From Jannaschia aquimarina (lineage in GTDB: Bacteria > Pseudomonadota > Alphaproteobacteria > Rhodobacterales > Rhodobacteraceae): DNA of 64,000 nt. Below, piece by piece: positions 55,851 through 64,000 of the stretch (positions are counted from its first letter, which is position 1; the number at the start of each line of letters is the position of its first letter). Made by a program: the position numbers and the translations under genes. The stretch spans positions 1-64,000 of the forward strand of contig NZ_JYFE01000049.1 of assembly GCF_000877395.1 (NCBI RefSeq), written 5' to 3'. Below the pieces are notes generated by a model. The model did not search any database. It was not told where the DNA came from and saw nothing but the letters and a program-made list of their open reading frames with translations.

Positions 55851-57791
55851 ATGAAGCGGACCCAACAGGAAACCACGTTTTCGGCCCGGCGGATCAGCCG
55901 GCGTGCCCTCGTCTTGGGGGGCGCGCAACTTGGCATCGCCGGTCTGCTCACGGCGCGGCTGGCGCATCTGCAACTGGACGAGGCGCAGGAATTCCGCCTG
56001 CTGGCCGAAGAGAACCGGATCAATGTCCATCTGATCGCGCCCGCGCGGGGTCTGATCTTCGACCGCAACGGCGCCGAGATCGCCGCGAACGAGCAGATCT
56101 ACCGGATCTCGATGCGGCGCGAGGATGCAGGCGACGTGGATGCGGTGATCGCCAAGCTGCGCGGCCTGGTGCGGCTGGATGAGGACCGGTTGCAGCGTGC
56201 CATGCGCGAGATGCAGCGATCGCCTTCCTTCGTGTCGGTCACGCTGGCCGAGCGGATCAGCTGGGAGGAATTGTCGGCCGTGGCGCTGAACGCGCCCGCG
56301 CTGCCCGGCATCACGCCCGAGGTCGGGCTGAGCCGGGTCTATCCGCGGGGGCAGGATTTCAGCCACGTCATCGGCTATGTCGGCCGCGTCACAGAGCGCG
56401 ACCTGGAGCAGGATACGACCGACGACCCGCTGCTGCGCACGCCTCAGTTCCAGATCGGCAAGACCGGGACCGAGCGGGCGATGGAGAGCGTGTTGCGCGG
56501 GCGGGCGGGGACCAAGCGCATCGAGGTCAACGCCGCCGGGCGCATCATGCGGGAGCTGGACCGCGTGCCCGGCGTGTCAGGGCACGACGTGCGTCTGACC
56601 ATCGACGCGAACCTGCAGAACTTCGTGCAGGCCCGGCTCGGTACGGAAAGCGCGTCCTGCGTGGTGCTGGATTGCCGCAACGGGGATGTGGTGGCGGCCG
56701 TCTCGTCGCCGAGCTTCGATCCCAACCTGTTCGTGCAGGGGATCAGCGTGCCGGATTACGCCGTGCTGCGTGATAACGACCATCGGCCGCTGCACAACAA
56801 GATCGTGCAGGGCCTCTACCCGCCGGGGTCGACCTTCAAGATGGTCACCTTGCTGGCGGCGCTGGAGGCCGGACAGGTCACACCGCGCGACACCCATTAT
56901 TGCGGGGGTCACATCACCGTCTCGAACCGCCGGTTCCACTGCTGGAAGCGGGGCGGGCACGGCTGGGTGGACCTGAAGAAGTCGCTGCGCGAGAGTTGTG
57001 ATATCTACTATTACGAACTGGCGCAGAAGACCGGGATCGACCGCATCGCCGCCATGGCGCGCAAGCTGGGCCTGGGGATCGCGCCGGAGCTGGAGATGAC
57101 CTCTGTCTCGGACGGGCTGATTCCGGACCGCGAATGGAAGCGGGTCCGCCGGGGCGAGGAATGGCGGATCGGCGACAGCATCAATGCCTCGATCGGGCAG
57201 GGCTACGTGCTGGCCTCGCCGATGCAGCTTGCCATCATGACCGCGCGGCTGGCCTCGGGTCTGGAGATCACGCCGCGTCTGGTCAAGTCGGTGGACGGCG
57301 TGGACCAGCCGTCCGGCGTCAAGGGGACGCTGGATATCCCGCGGAGCTGGCTCGATCAGGTGCGGGAGTCGATGTACCAAGTGGTCAACGCGCGGGGCGG
57401 CACAGCGGGGCGGTCCAAGTTCGATCTGGCCGGTATCAAGTGGGCCGGCAAGACCGGCACCAGCCAAGTCCGCAACATCACCGCGGCAGAGCGCGCACGC
57501 GGCGTCTTCCGCAACGAGGACCTGCCATGGGAGCGGCGGGACCACGCGCTCTATGTCGGCTATGCGCCCCATGACGATCCGAAATACGCGGTCTCGGTCG
57601 TTGTCGAGCATGGCGGCGGCGGATCCAAGGCGGCGGCGCCGGTGGCGCGGGACGTGATGCTCTACGCGCTGCACGGAGACGTGCCGCCGCTGGAGGCCTA
57701 CCCGACAGGCCAGCGCGAGGAGATCGCGGAACGCTTCGATGCCATGCCGCTGGCTCCCAGGGTGGGCGGAACGGGGACGAGCCAGGCGTGA
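55851..57791 (+). CDS. mrdA: Penicillin-binding protein 2 (MrdA)
   Basis: 646-residue class B PBP, the elongasome transpeptidase. N-terminal membrane anchor about 20-42, pedestal domain with 'RGLIFDRNGAEIAAN', and transpeptidase motifs S327-x-x-K ('YPPGSTFKMV'), SCD ('RESCDIYYYEL') and KTG ('WAGKTGTSQVRN'). ATG 55851 preceded by AGGGGA; a GTG at 55833 is possible. Confidence 0.97.
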   Translation: MKRTQQETTFSARRISRRALVLGGAQLGIAGLLTARLAHLQLDEAQEFRLLAEENRINVHLIAPARGLIFDRNGAEIAANEQIYRISMRREDAGDVDAVIAKLRGLVRLDEDRLQRAMREMQRSPSFVSVTLAERISWEELSAVALNAPALPGITPEVGLSRVYPRGQDFSHVIGYVGRVTERDLEQDTTDDPLLRTPQFQIGKTGTERAMESVLRGRAGTKRIEVNAAGRIMRELDRVPGVSGHDVRLTIDANLQNFVQARLGTESASCVVLDCRNGDVVAAVSSPSFDPNLFVQGISVPDYAVLRDNDHRPLHNKIVQGLYPPGSTFKMVTLLAALEAGQVTPRDTHYCGGHITVSNRRFHCWKRGGHGWVDLKKSLRESCDIYYYELAQKTGIDRIAAMARKLGLGIAPELEMTSVSDGLIPDREWKRVRRGEEWRIGDSINASIGQGYVLASPMQLAIMTARLASGLEITPRLVKSVDGVDQPSGVKGTLDIPRSWLDQVRESMYQVVNARGGTAGRSKFDLAGIKWAGKTGTSQVRNITAAERARGVFRNEDLPWERRDHALYVGYAPHDDPKYAVSVVVEHGGGGSKAAAPVARDVMLYALHGDVPPLEAYPTGQREEIAERFDAMPLAPRVGGTGTSQA

Positions 57792-58957
57792 GCTATCTGG
57801 AGTATAACGTCGCGCGCACCCCGCAGGGCCTGCACAAGGTGCTGGCGCTGAACTGGGCCCTGCTGCTGACGGTGACGGCCGTCGCCGGGTTGGGCTTCAT
57901 GGTGCTCTACTCCGTCGCGGGCGGGTCGATGCAGCCATGGGCGGAAGCGCAGATCGAGCGCTTCCTGCTGGGCCTGACGGCCATGTTCATCGTGGCGATG
58001 GTTCCGATCTGGTTCTGGCGCAACGTCAGCGCGCTGATGTTCGCCATCGCGATGCTGCTGCTGGTTGCTGTCGAACTGGTCGGCGCGACGGGCGGCGGTG
58101 CGCAGCGCTGGATCGACCTCGGCTTCATGCGGCTGCAGCCCTCGGAGGTGATGAAGATCACGCTGGTGATGGTGCTGGCGGCCTATTACGACTGGCTTCC
58201 GGCCACGAAGGTCAGCCGCCCGATCTGGGTCATCATCCCCGTGGTCCTGATCCTGTTGCCCGTGGCGCTGGTCATCAAGCAGCCCGATCTGGGCACCTCG
58301 ATCCTGCTGATCCTCGGCGGGGGCGCGGTGATGTTCCTGGCCGGTGTCCACTGGGCCTATTTCGCCACCGTCACGGCGGCGGGCGTCGGGTTGGTGACGG
58401 CGGTACTGAAGTCCAAGGGCACCGACTGGCAAATCCTGCAGGATTACCAGTACCGTCGGATCGACACCTTCCTGAACCCCGAGAACGACCCGCTGGGCGC
58501 GGGCTATCACATCACGCAATCGAAGATCGCGCTGGGATCGGGCGGCCTGACCGGGCGGGGCTTCATGCAGGGGACGCAGGGGCGGCTCAACTTCCTGCCG
58601 GAGAAGCATACCGACTTCATCTTCACCACGCTGGCCGAAGAGTTCGGCTTCATCGGATCGCTGTCGTTGCTGGGTCTCTATGTGCTGATCGTGGCCTTCT
58701 GCGTCTATACGGCCCTGCGCACGAAGGACCGGTTCGCATCGCTCGTCTCGCTGGGCGTGGCGGTGACGTTCTTCCTGTTCTTCGCGGTCAACATGGCGAT
58801 GGTCATGGGGCTGGCGCCGGTCGTCGGCGTGCCGTTGCCGCTGGTCAGCTACGGCGGTTCGGCGATGCTGGTCCTGATGGTGGCGTTCGGGCTGGTCCAG
58901 TCGGCCCATGTCCACCGGCCTCGCCTGCCCGGCGAGGGGCGCCTGCTGCGCCGGTAG
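57788..58957 (+). CDS. rodA: Peptidoglycan glycosyltransferase RodA (MrdB)
   Basis: 389-residue SEDS polymerase with about ten membrane segments. Family blocks: 'GGAQRWIDLGFMRLQPSEVMKI', 'KQPDLGTSILLILGGGAVMFLAG', 'QGRLNFLPEKHTDFIFTTLAEEFGFIG' (with the catalytic Asp region), and 'VGVPLPLVSYGGSAML'. GTG start overlaps the mrdA TGA. It works with PBP2 in side-wall synthesis. Confidence 0.97.
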   Translation: MSYLEYNVARTPQGLHKVLALNWALLLTVTAVAGLGFMVLYSVAGGSMQPWAEAQIERFLLGLTAMFIVAMVPIWFWRNVSALMFAIAMLLLVAVELVGATGGGAQRWIDLGFMRLQPSEVMKITLVMVLAAYYDWLPATKVSRPIWVIIPVVLILLPVALVIKQPDLGTSILLILGGGAVMFLAGVHWAYFATVTAAGVGLVTAVLKSKGTDWQILQDYQYRRIDTFLNPENDPLGAGYHITQSKIALGSGGLTGRGFMQGTQGRLNFLPEKHTDFIFTTLAEEFGFIGSLSLLGLYVLIVAFCVYTALRTKDRFASLVSLGVAVTFFLFFAVNMAMVMGLAPVVGVPLPLVSYGGSAMLVLMVAFGLVQSAHVHRPRLPGEGRLLRR

Positions 58958-58960
58958 GGC

Positions 58961-59323
58961 CTAGAGGTCGATGGACCCGTCGGGGTTCGGCTCGACCCCG
59001 TCGGCCAGCGGCTCTTTCCGGCGGATGATGATGTCGCCGTTGGGCAGCATCTCGGGCGGATGGTAGGCGCCGATCGTCTCGTCGAACCCTTCGAGCGCGC
59101 GGGCCATCTCGTCCCGCAATTCCTCCAGCAGGGGCTGCGCCTCGCGGAGGGATTGCTCCATGTCGTCGAGGGCGGGCTCCATCTCTTGCAGGAGGCCTTC
59201 CATGAACATGCGCAGGCCCCGCTCGACCATCGTGGGCGGCTCGTCGGCGGAAGGCGCATCCGTGCCCTGTGCCACGGCCGGGCCGGACAGCGAGAGCGCG
59301 AGGATCAGGATAACATGTCTCAT
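58961..59323 (-). CDS. Small secreted acidic protein
   Basis: 120 residues with a signal peptide (about 1-18, ending AVAQ). The mature part is strongly acidic and helical ('MEGLLQEMEPALDDMEQSLREAQPLLEELRDEMARALEG'), coiled-coil-like, with a C-terminal 'YHPPEMLPNGDIIIRRKEP'. Proteins of this type in Rhodobacteraceae are sometimes mislabelled AAA+ ATPase; no Walker motif is present. Four bp from the convergent rodA. Function unknown. Confidence 0.78.
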   Translation of the reverse strand: MRHVILILALSLSGPAVAQGTDAPSADEPPTMVERGLRMFMEGLLQEMEPALDDMEQSLREAQPLLEELRDEMARALEGFDETIGAYHPPEMLPNGDIIIRRKEPLADGVEPNPDGSIDL

Positions 59324-59326
59324 GAT

Positions 59327-60325
59327 CTACAGGTGGTCGTCTGTCGCGGCGAGGTCAAGCACGACCGGAAAGTGGTCCGACGCATCGAGAAGCGCCGATT
59401 GCAGCGCCGGATCGCCCGCCGCCTCGGCATCGTCGAAGGGGTGCAGGATCCGCCAGCTTGCCTGCGGGGCGAGATCCGGAGAGACCATCGCGAAGTCGAG
59501 CAGCGCGTTGAGCCAGCGCTTGCCGCTGTCGTCCCAGAACCGGGCCGTCGTCGGCGCGGCGGCGCCGATGCGAGGCGGCACGGCATGGGGTTCGACCAGC
59601 GCGGTGTCGCCTTCGCCCAGCACGATCTCGACGCTTGAGCGGCCGAAGAGCGTCTCGAACCGGTCGAGGCCCGGTCCGTCGTTGAAGTCGCCCGCGACGA
59701 TCAGGCGGCCGCCCGCAATTCGGTCGTCGATCCGGCGGCGCAGCCAGATGCATTGCGCGAGCTGCTTGCGACGGTTCAGGATGGCGAGGCGCAGCGCCTC
59801 GTCCTCGTCGGCGCCGTTGGTGTTCTTCGATTTCGCGTGGACCCCTATCAGGTGGAGCGGTCCCAGCGGCGTCTCCAGATCCAGTTCCAGCGGTGGCTTC
59901 GACCAGACCAGCCGTTCCGCGCGCAGGTCGGTGTCCAGATCGAAGCCGAATTCGCGGTCGAAGCGGGGGGCTTCGGCGCTTTCGCCGGGCGCGTGGCGGG
60001 CGGTGACGACATCGGGGTCGTAGATCAGCGCGATTTCTTGGCGGGTGTGGTTGGCAAAGCCGATCAGGGCGCGGGATTGCCGAAGGCCCGCCCATTCGGA
60101 AAAATGCTCCAGCGCGGCCTGGCCCGAGCGGCGATGAGACGAGTCAGGTGCTTCGATAATCAGGGCCGCGTCAGGATCGAGTTGGCGCAAGACCTCGGCG
60201 ATGGCTTCGGCCTGACGGCGCTTGGTGACCTCGTAGCGGGCGGACCATGCGTCGGTCGCGATCACCCGGCCCTTGTCGTCGAACAGACGGTCGAACCATT
60301 CGACGTTCCACGAGACGAGGCGCAT
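59327..60325 (-). CDS. Endonuclease/exonuclease/phosphatase family protein
   Basis: 332 residues with the EEP-fold motifs: 'RLVSWNVEWFDR' (Asn), 'DAALIIEAPD' (Glu), 'LHLIGVHAKSKN', 'LIVAGDFNDGP' (Asp-Asn), and the C-terminal 'DASDHFPVVLDL' (Asp-His). These form the metal site of the DNase I-like fold. No signal peptide. Whether it cuts nucleic acids or phospho-lipids is unknown. Three bp from the next leftward gene. Confidence 0.88.
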   Translation of the reverse strand: MRLVSWNVEWFDRLFDDKGRVIATDAWSARYEVTKRRQAEAIAEVLRQLDPDAALIIEAPDSSHRRSGQAALEHFSEWAGLRQSRALIGFANHTRQEIALIYDPDVVTARHAPGESAEAPRFDREFGFDLDTDLRAERLVWSKPPLELDLETPLGPLHLIGVHAKSKNTNGADEDEALRLAILNRRKQLAQCIWLRRRIDDRIAGGRLIVAGDFNDGPGLDRFETLFGRSSVEIVLGEGDTALVEPHAVPPRIGAAAPTTARFWDDSGKRWLNALLDFAMVSPDLAPQASWRILHPFDDAEAAGDPALQSALLDASDHFPVVLDLAATDDHL

Positions 60326-60329
60326 CGGC

Positions 60330-61010
60330 TCAGGCGGCCTCGGCCTGGATCTGTTCCCACGCGCGGTTGATGGCGATCAGGCGCTTTTCGGCCAGCTTGA
60401 TCGCCTCTTCGGGCAGGCCGCGCGCCATCAGCGCGTCTGGATGGGTGTCGCGCACGGCGCGGCGCCATGCGGCGCGCGCCTCTTCCAGCGTGGCATCGGG
60501 ATCGAGGCCCAGCATGTCGAAGGGATCCGGCTCCTGCCCCGGGGTGAAGCGGGCGCGCAGGGCGCGGAACTCGCGTTCAGACAGGGCGAAGATGTCGGCA
60601 ACGTGGCCCAGAAACTCGTCCTCGGCCGGATGGTAATGGCCGTCGGCCATCGCAATGTGGAAGAGCCCCTCCATCAGATCGCGCAGGATCGGATCGTCGT
60701 CGGGAAACATCGCCTTGATGCGTCGGGCGTAGTCGTCAAATCCCGCGACGTCGGTTCGGGCGAGGTCGAAGACGCGGGCGGCATTGTCCTCCTCGTCGGG
60801 CGGGATGTGGAAGACTTCGCGGAAGGCGGCGACCTCTGCACGGGTGACCATGCCGTCGGCCTTGGCCATCTTCGCGCCCAGGGCGATGACGGCGATGGTG
60901 AAGGCGACCGAACGTTCGGGCGGTCCGCGCAGGCGGTCGAAGATCGCGGTCAGCGCTTCGCCGGGGGCGAGGCGGGCAAGCGCGTCGAGGATGCGGGACC
61001 AGAGGCTCAT
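60330..61010 (-). CDS. TerB-DnaJ domain protein (DjlA-like)
   Basis: 226 residues. The N-terminal two thirds are a TerB/TerD-like helical domain ('VAFTIAVIALGAKMAKADGMVTRAEVAAFREVFHIPP', 'LFHIAMADGHYHPAEDEFL'). A C-terminal J domain follows with the HPD motif in 'AVRDTHPDALMARG' and ends 'IAINRAWEQIQAEAA'. This is the DjlA layout without its membrane anchor. It should stimulate a DnaK-type chaperone. Separated from the EEP gene by 4 bp. Confidence 0.9.
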   Translation of the reverse strand: MSLWSRILDALARLAPGEALTAIFDRLRGPPERSVAFTIAVIALGAKMAKADGMVTRAEVAAFREVFHIPPDEEDNAARVFDLARTDVAGFDDYARRIKAMFPDDDPILRDLMEGLFHIAMADGHYHPAEDEFLGHVADIFALSEREFRALRARFTPGQEPDPFDMLGLDPDATLEEARAAWRRAVRDTHPDALMARGLPEEAIKLAEKRLIAINRAWEQIQAEAA

Positions 61011-61019
61011 GGAGTTGTT

Positions 61020-61742
61020 CTACCCTGACGTCAGCACGGCGAGAACGGCGATCTCGCTCAATTGCTGCGTCGTGCCGCAGGTATCGCCGGTCTGACCTCC
61101 GATCTTGGCGCGGCAGAGCCTGGCGAAGGCCAGCATCAGGACCCCGAGGAGCCCGAGCGAGACGACGGCGTCCGAGCCGAAGGGGAGCAGGGCGGCCGCC
61201 CCGAAGGCCACGGCGATGATCGTGGCATTCCGGCGTGGCGTCCCCGCGCCGTGGGACAGGCCGTCCATCCGCGCCGGGGGCAACATCCGCATGTGCACGG
61301 CCATCGCCGCGCGAGACGCCATCGCAGCCGCCACTGGCGCCCACCAGAGGCCCTGTGTCGCGACGGCGACCAGCAGCGACCAGCGGGCCAGCAGCGAGAG
61401 GATCAGCGCGATCGTGCCATAGCTGCCGATCCGGCTGTCGCGCATGATCTCCAACCGTCTGGCCGGGGTGAAACCGCCCCAGAAGCCGTCGGCGACATCG
61501 GCGAGGCCGTCCTCGTGCAGGGCGCCGGTGAGCGCGATTCCCGTGGCGAGTGCGAGCGCGGCGGCAATCCCCGTGCCGAGGCCCGCAGCGGTGGCGCCCA
61601 GAAGAACCAGTGTCACGGCGCCGCCGATCGGCAGGCCGACCAACGGCCACGCCCAGGCCGCCCGTGCCGCCGGATCCGTGGGGCGCCCGCGCACCGGCAG
61701 GCGCGTCAGCAGCATCAGGGCGGAGATCATGTCGGGCTTCAT
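61020..61742 (-). CDS. cobS: Adenosylcobinamide-GDP ribazoletransferase CobS
   Basis: 240-residue membrane enzyme joining adenosylcobinamide-GDP and alpha-ribazole. Conserved '[17 protein letters not shown]' and '[18 protein letters not shown]' are the CobS active-site blocks. About six hydrophobic segments. ATG 61742 (alternative ATG 61730). Divergent from cobT with only 49 bp between; no cobalamin riboswitch fits in that gap. Confidence 0.95.
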   Translation of the reverse strand: MKPDMISALMLLTRLPVRGRPTDPAARAAWAWPLVGLPIGGAVTLVLLGATAAGLGTGIAAALALATGIALTGALHEDGLADVADGFWGGFTPARRLEIMRDSRIGSYGTIALILSLLARWSLLVAVATQGLWWAPVAAAMASRAAMAVHMRMLPPARMDGLSHGAGTPRRNATIIAVAFGAAALLPFGSDAVVSLGLLGVLMLAFARLCRAKIGGQTGDTCGTTQQLSEIAVLAVLTSG

Positions 61743-61791
61743 TTCGGATTCGGTGGCGACCGCTCTGGGAACACGCCATGACAGACGGCGA

Positions 61792-62832
61792 ATGACCGAA
61801 AGAGACAAGCCCGTGGCCCAAGAGACCCCGAACCGTGACCTGAGAGACATCGCCGCGATCCGCGCCGCCCTGGCCGCGCTCCCCGGCCCATCGGCAGTCG
61901 CCGAGGCCGAGGCAAGGGCCCGCGACGCCGTTCTGACGAAGCCACCGGGCGCTTTGGGCCGCCTGGAAGAGCTGGCCGTCTGGTATGCAGGCTGGCGCGA
62001 CGATCCGCGCCCCCGGATCGAGCTGCCGCAGGTTCTCGTCTTCGCGGGCAATCATGGCGTTGCCGCACGTGGCGTCAGCGCATTCCCCGCCGAAGTCACC
62101 GGGCAGATGGTCGCGAACTTCCGCGCCGGGGGTGCCGCGATCAACCAACTGGCCGAAATGGCCGGGGCGCGGCTGGACGTCCATGCCCTTTCGCTGGACC
62201 GGCCGACGGCCGATTTCACGCAAGGCCCGGCCATGTCCGAGGCGGAAATGGTCGAGGCGTTCCGCACCGGCTGGTCCGCCGTACGCCCCGAGAGCGATCT
62301 GCTGGTGGCGGGCGAGATGGGGATCGGAAACACGACCTCTGCCGCCGCCATCGCGAGCGCGCTTCTGGGCGGAGACGATTGGGCCGGGGCGGGCACGGGC
62401 GTCGACGCGGCGGGACTGGCCCGCAAGCGCGAAACGATCGCGGCGGGGTTGGCGGCCAATCCGGCACGGTCCGGGCTAGAGGTTCTCGCCGCACTGGGCG
62501 GGCGGGAACTGGCGGCCATGGCGGGGGCGATCGCCGCCGCGCGGATGCACCGCATCCCGGTGGTGCTGGACGGGTTCATCTGTTCGGCGGCTGCGCTTAC
62601 GCTTTGGGCCGAACGGCGCGACGCGTTGGATCACGCGGTGGCCGGGCACCTTTCGGCCGAAGGGGCGCACGGGCGAATGCTGGAGGCGATGGGCAAGCGG
62701 CCCCTGCTGGATCTGGGATTGCGGCTGGGGGAAGGGTCCGGCGCGGCGCTGGCGCTTCAGATCCTGCGCGGCGCGGTGGAATGCCACTCCGGCATGGCGA
62801 CCTTCGCCGAGGCGGGCGTGTCGGACGGGTGA
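61792..62832 (+). CDS. cobT: Nicotinate-nucleotide--dimethylbenzimidazole phosphoribosyltransferase CobT
   Basis: 346 residues. Makes alpha-ribazole-5'-phosphate for the lower ligand of cobalamin. Conserved blocks: '[16 protein letters not shown]', '[28 protein letters not shown]', '[20 protein letters not shown]', '[12 protein letters not shown]' and the catalytic-Glu tail '[16 protein letters not shown]'. ATG 61792; a GTG at 61813 is an alternative. The two genes cobS and cobT act in consecutive steps. Confidence 0.95.
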   Translation: MTERDKPVAQETPNRDLRDIAAIRAALAALPGPSAVAEAEARARDAVLTKPPGALGRLEELAVWYAGWRDDPRPRIELPQVLVFAGNHGVAARGVSAFPAEVTGQMVANFRAGGAAINQLAEMAGARLDVHALSLDRPTADFTQGPAMSEAEMVEAFRTGWSAVRPESDLLVAGEMGIGNTTSAAAIASALLGGDDWAGAGTGVDAAGLARKRETIAAGLAANPARSGLEVLAALGGRELAAMAGAIAAARMHRIPVVLDGFICSAAALTLWAERRDALDHAVAGHLSAEGAHGRMLEAMGKRPLLDLGLRLGEGSGAALALQILRGAVECHSGMATFAEAGVSDG

Positions 62833-62842
62833 CGTCCGGGCG

Positions 62843-63313
62843 TCAGCTCTTGCGTTCGACCATCACGGCGAGGGCATCCGCCGCGATCTTGGCATCCGCC
62901 CCCGACGTCACCCCGCCCACGCCCACGCGGCGGCCCATGCGCCACCACATGCCGGGTGCCCAGGCTCGCTCCATCGGGTCGTGAAGCCGCAGGATGAAGC
63001 CGTTGGACGGCTTGAACGCGAAGAGGCCGCGATCCACGGACCGGATGTTCGACAGCGGGGCGATCCACGTGCCGTCCTCGCCGCGAAGGCCGTCTTCGTG
63101 CAGTTCGATCGCCTGTGCGCTGGCCTGCCAGCCCCAGGACCCCAGGAACAGGGCGCCGATCCCCAGGATGACCAGAAAGAGGCGGAGGAACAGACTTTCG
63201 GGCGGGTGCGCGAAGGCCAGCCAAAGCAGGAGAGTTCCCAGAACCATCTGGATCGCGAAAGCGATGGCGCGGCGTGGCACCGACGGGCGCAGGATGTGGA
63301 TCGGCTCTGACAT
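62843..63313 (-). CDS. Membrane protein of unknown function
   Basis: 156 residues from ATG 63313. Two hydrophobic segments (about 15-35 and 42-64), then a soluble PH-like beta-rich part ('AIELHEDGLRGEDGTWIAPLSNIRSVDRGLFAFKPSNGFILRLHD'), ending with a Trp/Arg-rich turn. The membrane-plus-PH-like layout is common in small bacterial proteins without assigned function. It converges on cobT. Confidence 0.8.
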   Translation of the reverse strand: MSEPIHILRPSVPRRAIAFAIQMVLGTLLLWLAFAHPPESLFLRLFLVILGIGALFLGSWGWQASAQAIELHEDGLRGEDGTWIAPLSNIRSVDRGLFAFKPSNGFILRLHDPMERAWAPGMWWRMGRRVGVGGVTSGADAKIAADALAVMVERKS

Positions 63314-63417
63314 GGATGCGGGCCTTAGCTTGGACAGGGCGGCGCTGCCAGACCGATTGCCGGAGATCGAAGTAGCCGGGGCTTCCCTTGTCGCCGCGCC
63401 GGGGACAAGGTGCGGCC

Positions 63418-64000
63418 ATGTTGCACACGATCCGCCATGGCGAGCCGTCCGGGACGCCGCTTCTGATCGCACACGGCCTGTTCGGTTCGGCGCGCAATTG
63501 GGGCGTCGTCGCCAAGCGACTATCGGATAGCCGGGAAGTGATCGCGGTGGACATGCGCAACCATGGGGCGTCGCCCTGGTTCGAGGCGCATGGCTACGAG
63601 GATCTCGCCGCCGATCTGGCTGAGGTCGCGGCCGGCGGGCCGCATGACGTGCTGGGCCATTCGATGGGCGGCAAGACCGCGATGGTGCTTGCCCTGACGC
63701 GGCCCGAACTGGTGCGGAAGCTGATCGTCGCGGATATCGCGCCCGTCGCCTATGCACACAGACAGTCCCACCTCATCGAGGCGATGCGCGCGGTGCGGCT
63801 GGACGATGTGGACCGCCGGTCTGACGCCGCCGCGCAGCTTGCCGACGTGCCCGATGACGGAACCCGCGCCTTTCTGTTGCAATCGCTCGACGTGAAGGGA
63901 CGGCAATGGATGCTGAACCTCGATGTGCTCGATGCCGAAATGGAGAGGATTGTCGGCTTTCCGGAGGTCCATGGCAGGTTCGAAGGGCCGACCCTGTTCC
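63418..64000 (+). CDS. Alpha/beta hydrolase (YbfF-like), 3' end beyond the window
   Basis: Open from ATG 63418 to the right edge, about 194 codons. 'LLIAHGLFGSARNWGVVAKRLSD' and 'VDMRNHGASPWFEAHGYEDLAADL' are typical of YbfF-type esterases; the Ser nucleophile is in 'VLGHSMGGKTAM'. The catalytic His lies beyond the edge. Ends within 'FEGPTLF'. Esterase activity on short acyl substrates is a family expectation. Confidence 0.85.
   Translation, partial: MLHTIRHGEPSGTPLLIAHGLFGSARNWGVVAKRLSDSREVIAVDMRNHGASPWFEAHGYEDLAADLAEVAAGGPHDVLGHSMGGKTAMVLALTRPELVRKLIVADIAPVAYAHRQSHLIEAMRAVRLDDVDRRSDAAAQLADVPDDGTRAFLLQSLDVKGRQWMLNLDVLDAEMERIVGFPEVHGRFEGPTLF

Noticed and set aside
61743-61791. Cobalamin riboswitch between cobS and cobT
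   Set aside because: Only 49 bp separate the two start codons, too short for this riboswitch, and no B12-box-like sequence was seen.

Overview
The window is a stretch of GC-rich chromosome from an alphaproteobacterium, almost certainly a member of the Rhodobacteraceae/Roseobacter group. The assignment rests on gene content and order: irr divergent from fabA-fabB-fabI, DUF484-xerC, leuA ahead of mreB-mreC-mreD-mrdA-rodA, rsmB / heparinase-like / purH / lspA / DUF3035 / two M16 peptidases in one run, a pilin-like protein with a 'STDWIILTAA' core, and rpsO close to pnp. No 16S rRNA or tRNA gene was seen, so genus and species cannot be named. The annotation is from reading translations and motifs; no database search was possible.

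Layout. 1-11.4 kb is mostly a leftward block: rsmB, a heparinase II/III-like protein, purH, lspA, a DUF3035 lipoprotein and an active/inactive pair of M16 peptidases, then a hairpin, then mutL and rmuC. 11.4-13.2 kb holds a small SDHAF4-like protein, a small secreted protein and dapB. 13.2-15.6 kb is rbfA, a phosphodiester-glycosidase-like protein and truB, each overlapping the next. 15.8-17.8 kb has a membrane protein, a DUF1643 protein and a fluoroacetate-dehalogenase-like hydrolase. A leftward RTX protein precedes rpsO, a conserved hypothetical and pnp (19.1-22.7 kb).

22.7-28.6 kb carries ytoQ flanked by two tiny membrane-peptide ORFs, a polysaccharide pyruvyl transferase pair, a glutathione S-transferase, mscL, and alanine dehydrogenase with a divergent Lrp-type regulator. 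28.6-33.7 kb is azlCD divergent from a molybdenum-enzyme maturation run (fdhD, mobA, mobB and a fused moeA). 34.7-37.8 kb is irr against fabABI. 38-48 kb is accessory metabolism: L-2-haloacid dehalogenase, hydrolase, PLP dehydratase, a Tet-like MFS pump, pcaB and pcaD without the rest of the pca pathway, and an alcohol dehydrogenase / enolase-superfamily / rhodanese / SDR group. 48-52.5 kb is xerC, DUF484, a transaldolase-like aldolase and leuA with a leucine-rich leader peptide. 53.3-59 kb is the cell-shape operon. 59-64 kb has a small secreted protein, an EEP-family nuclease, a TerB-DnaJ protein, cobS and cobT back to back, a membrane protein and a truncated alpha/beta hydrolase at the right edge.

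The most interesting non-standard signals are: (i) a dispersed repeat of about 160-195 bp with a perfect 15-bp hairpin plus a 3 x 11-bp GTGCAC array, present twice in opposite orientation and once in part; (ii) two tiny membrane-peptide ORFs flanking ytoQ, each about 24 bp downstream of a CtrA-like TTAA-N7-TTAA/TCAA box; (iii) a leucine-attenuator architecture ahead of leuA; (iv) a perfect 12-bp stem in the pnp leader; (v) a MoeA fused to an N-terminal predicted RNase-H-like domain; and (vi) two unrelated dehalogenases with complete active sites. No CRISPR array, prophage, transposase or toxin-antitoxin pair was seen.
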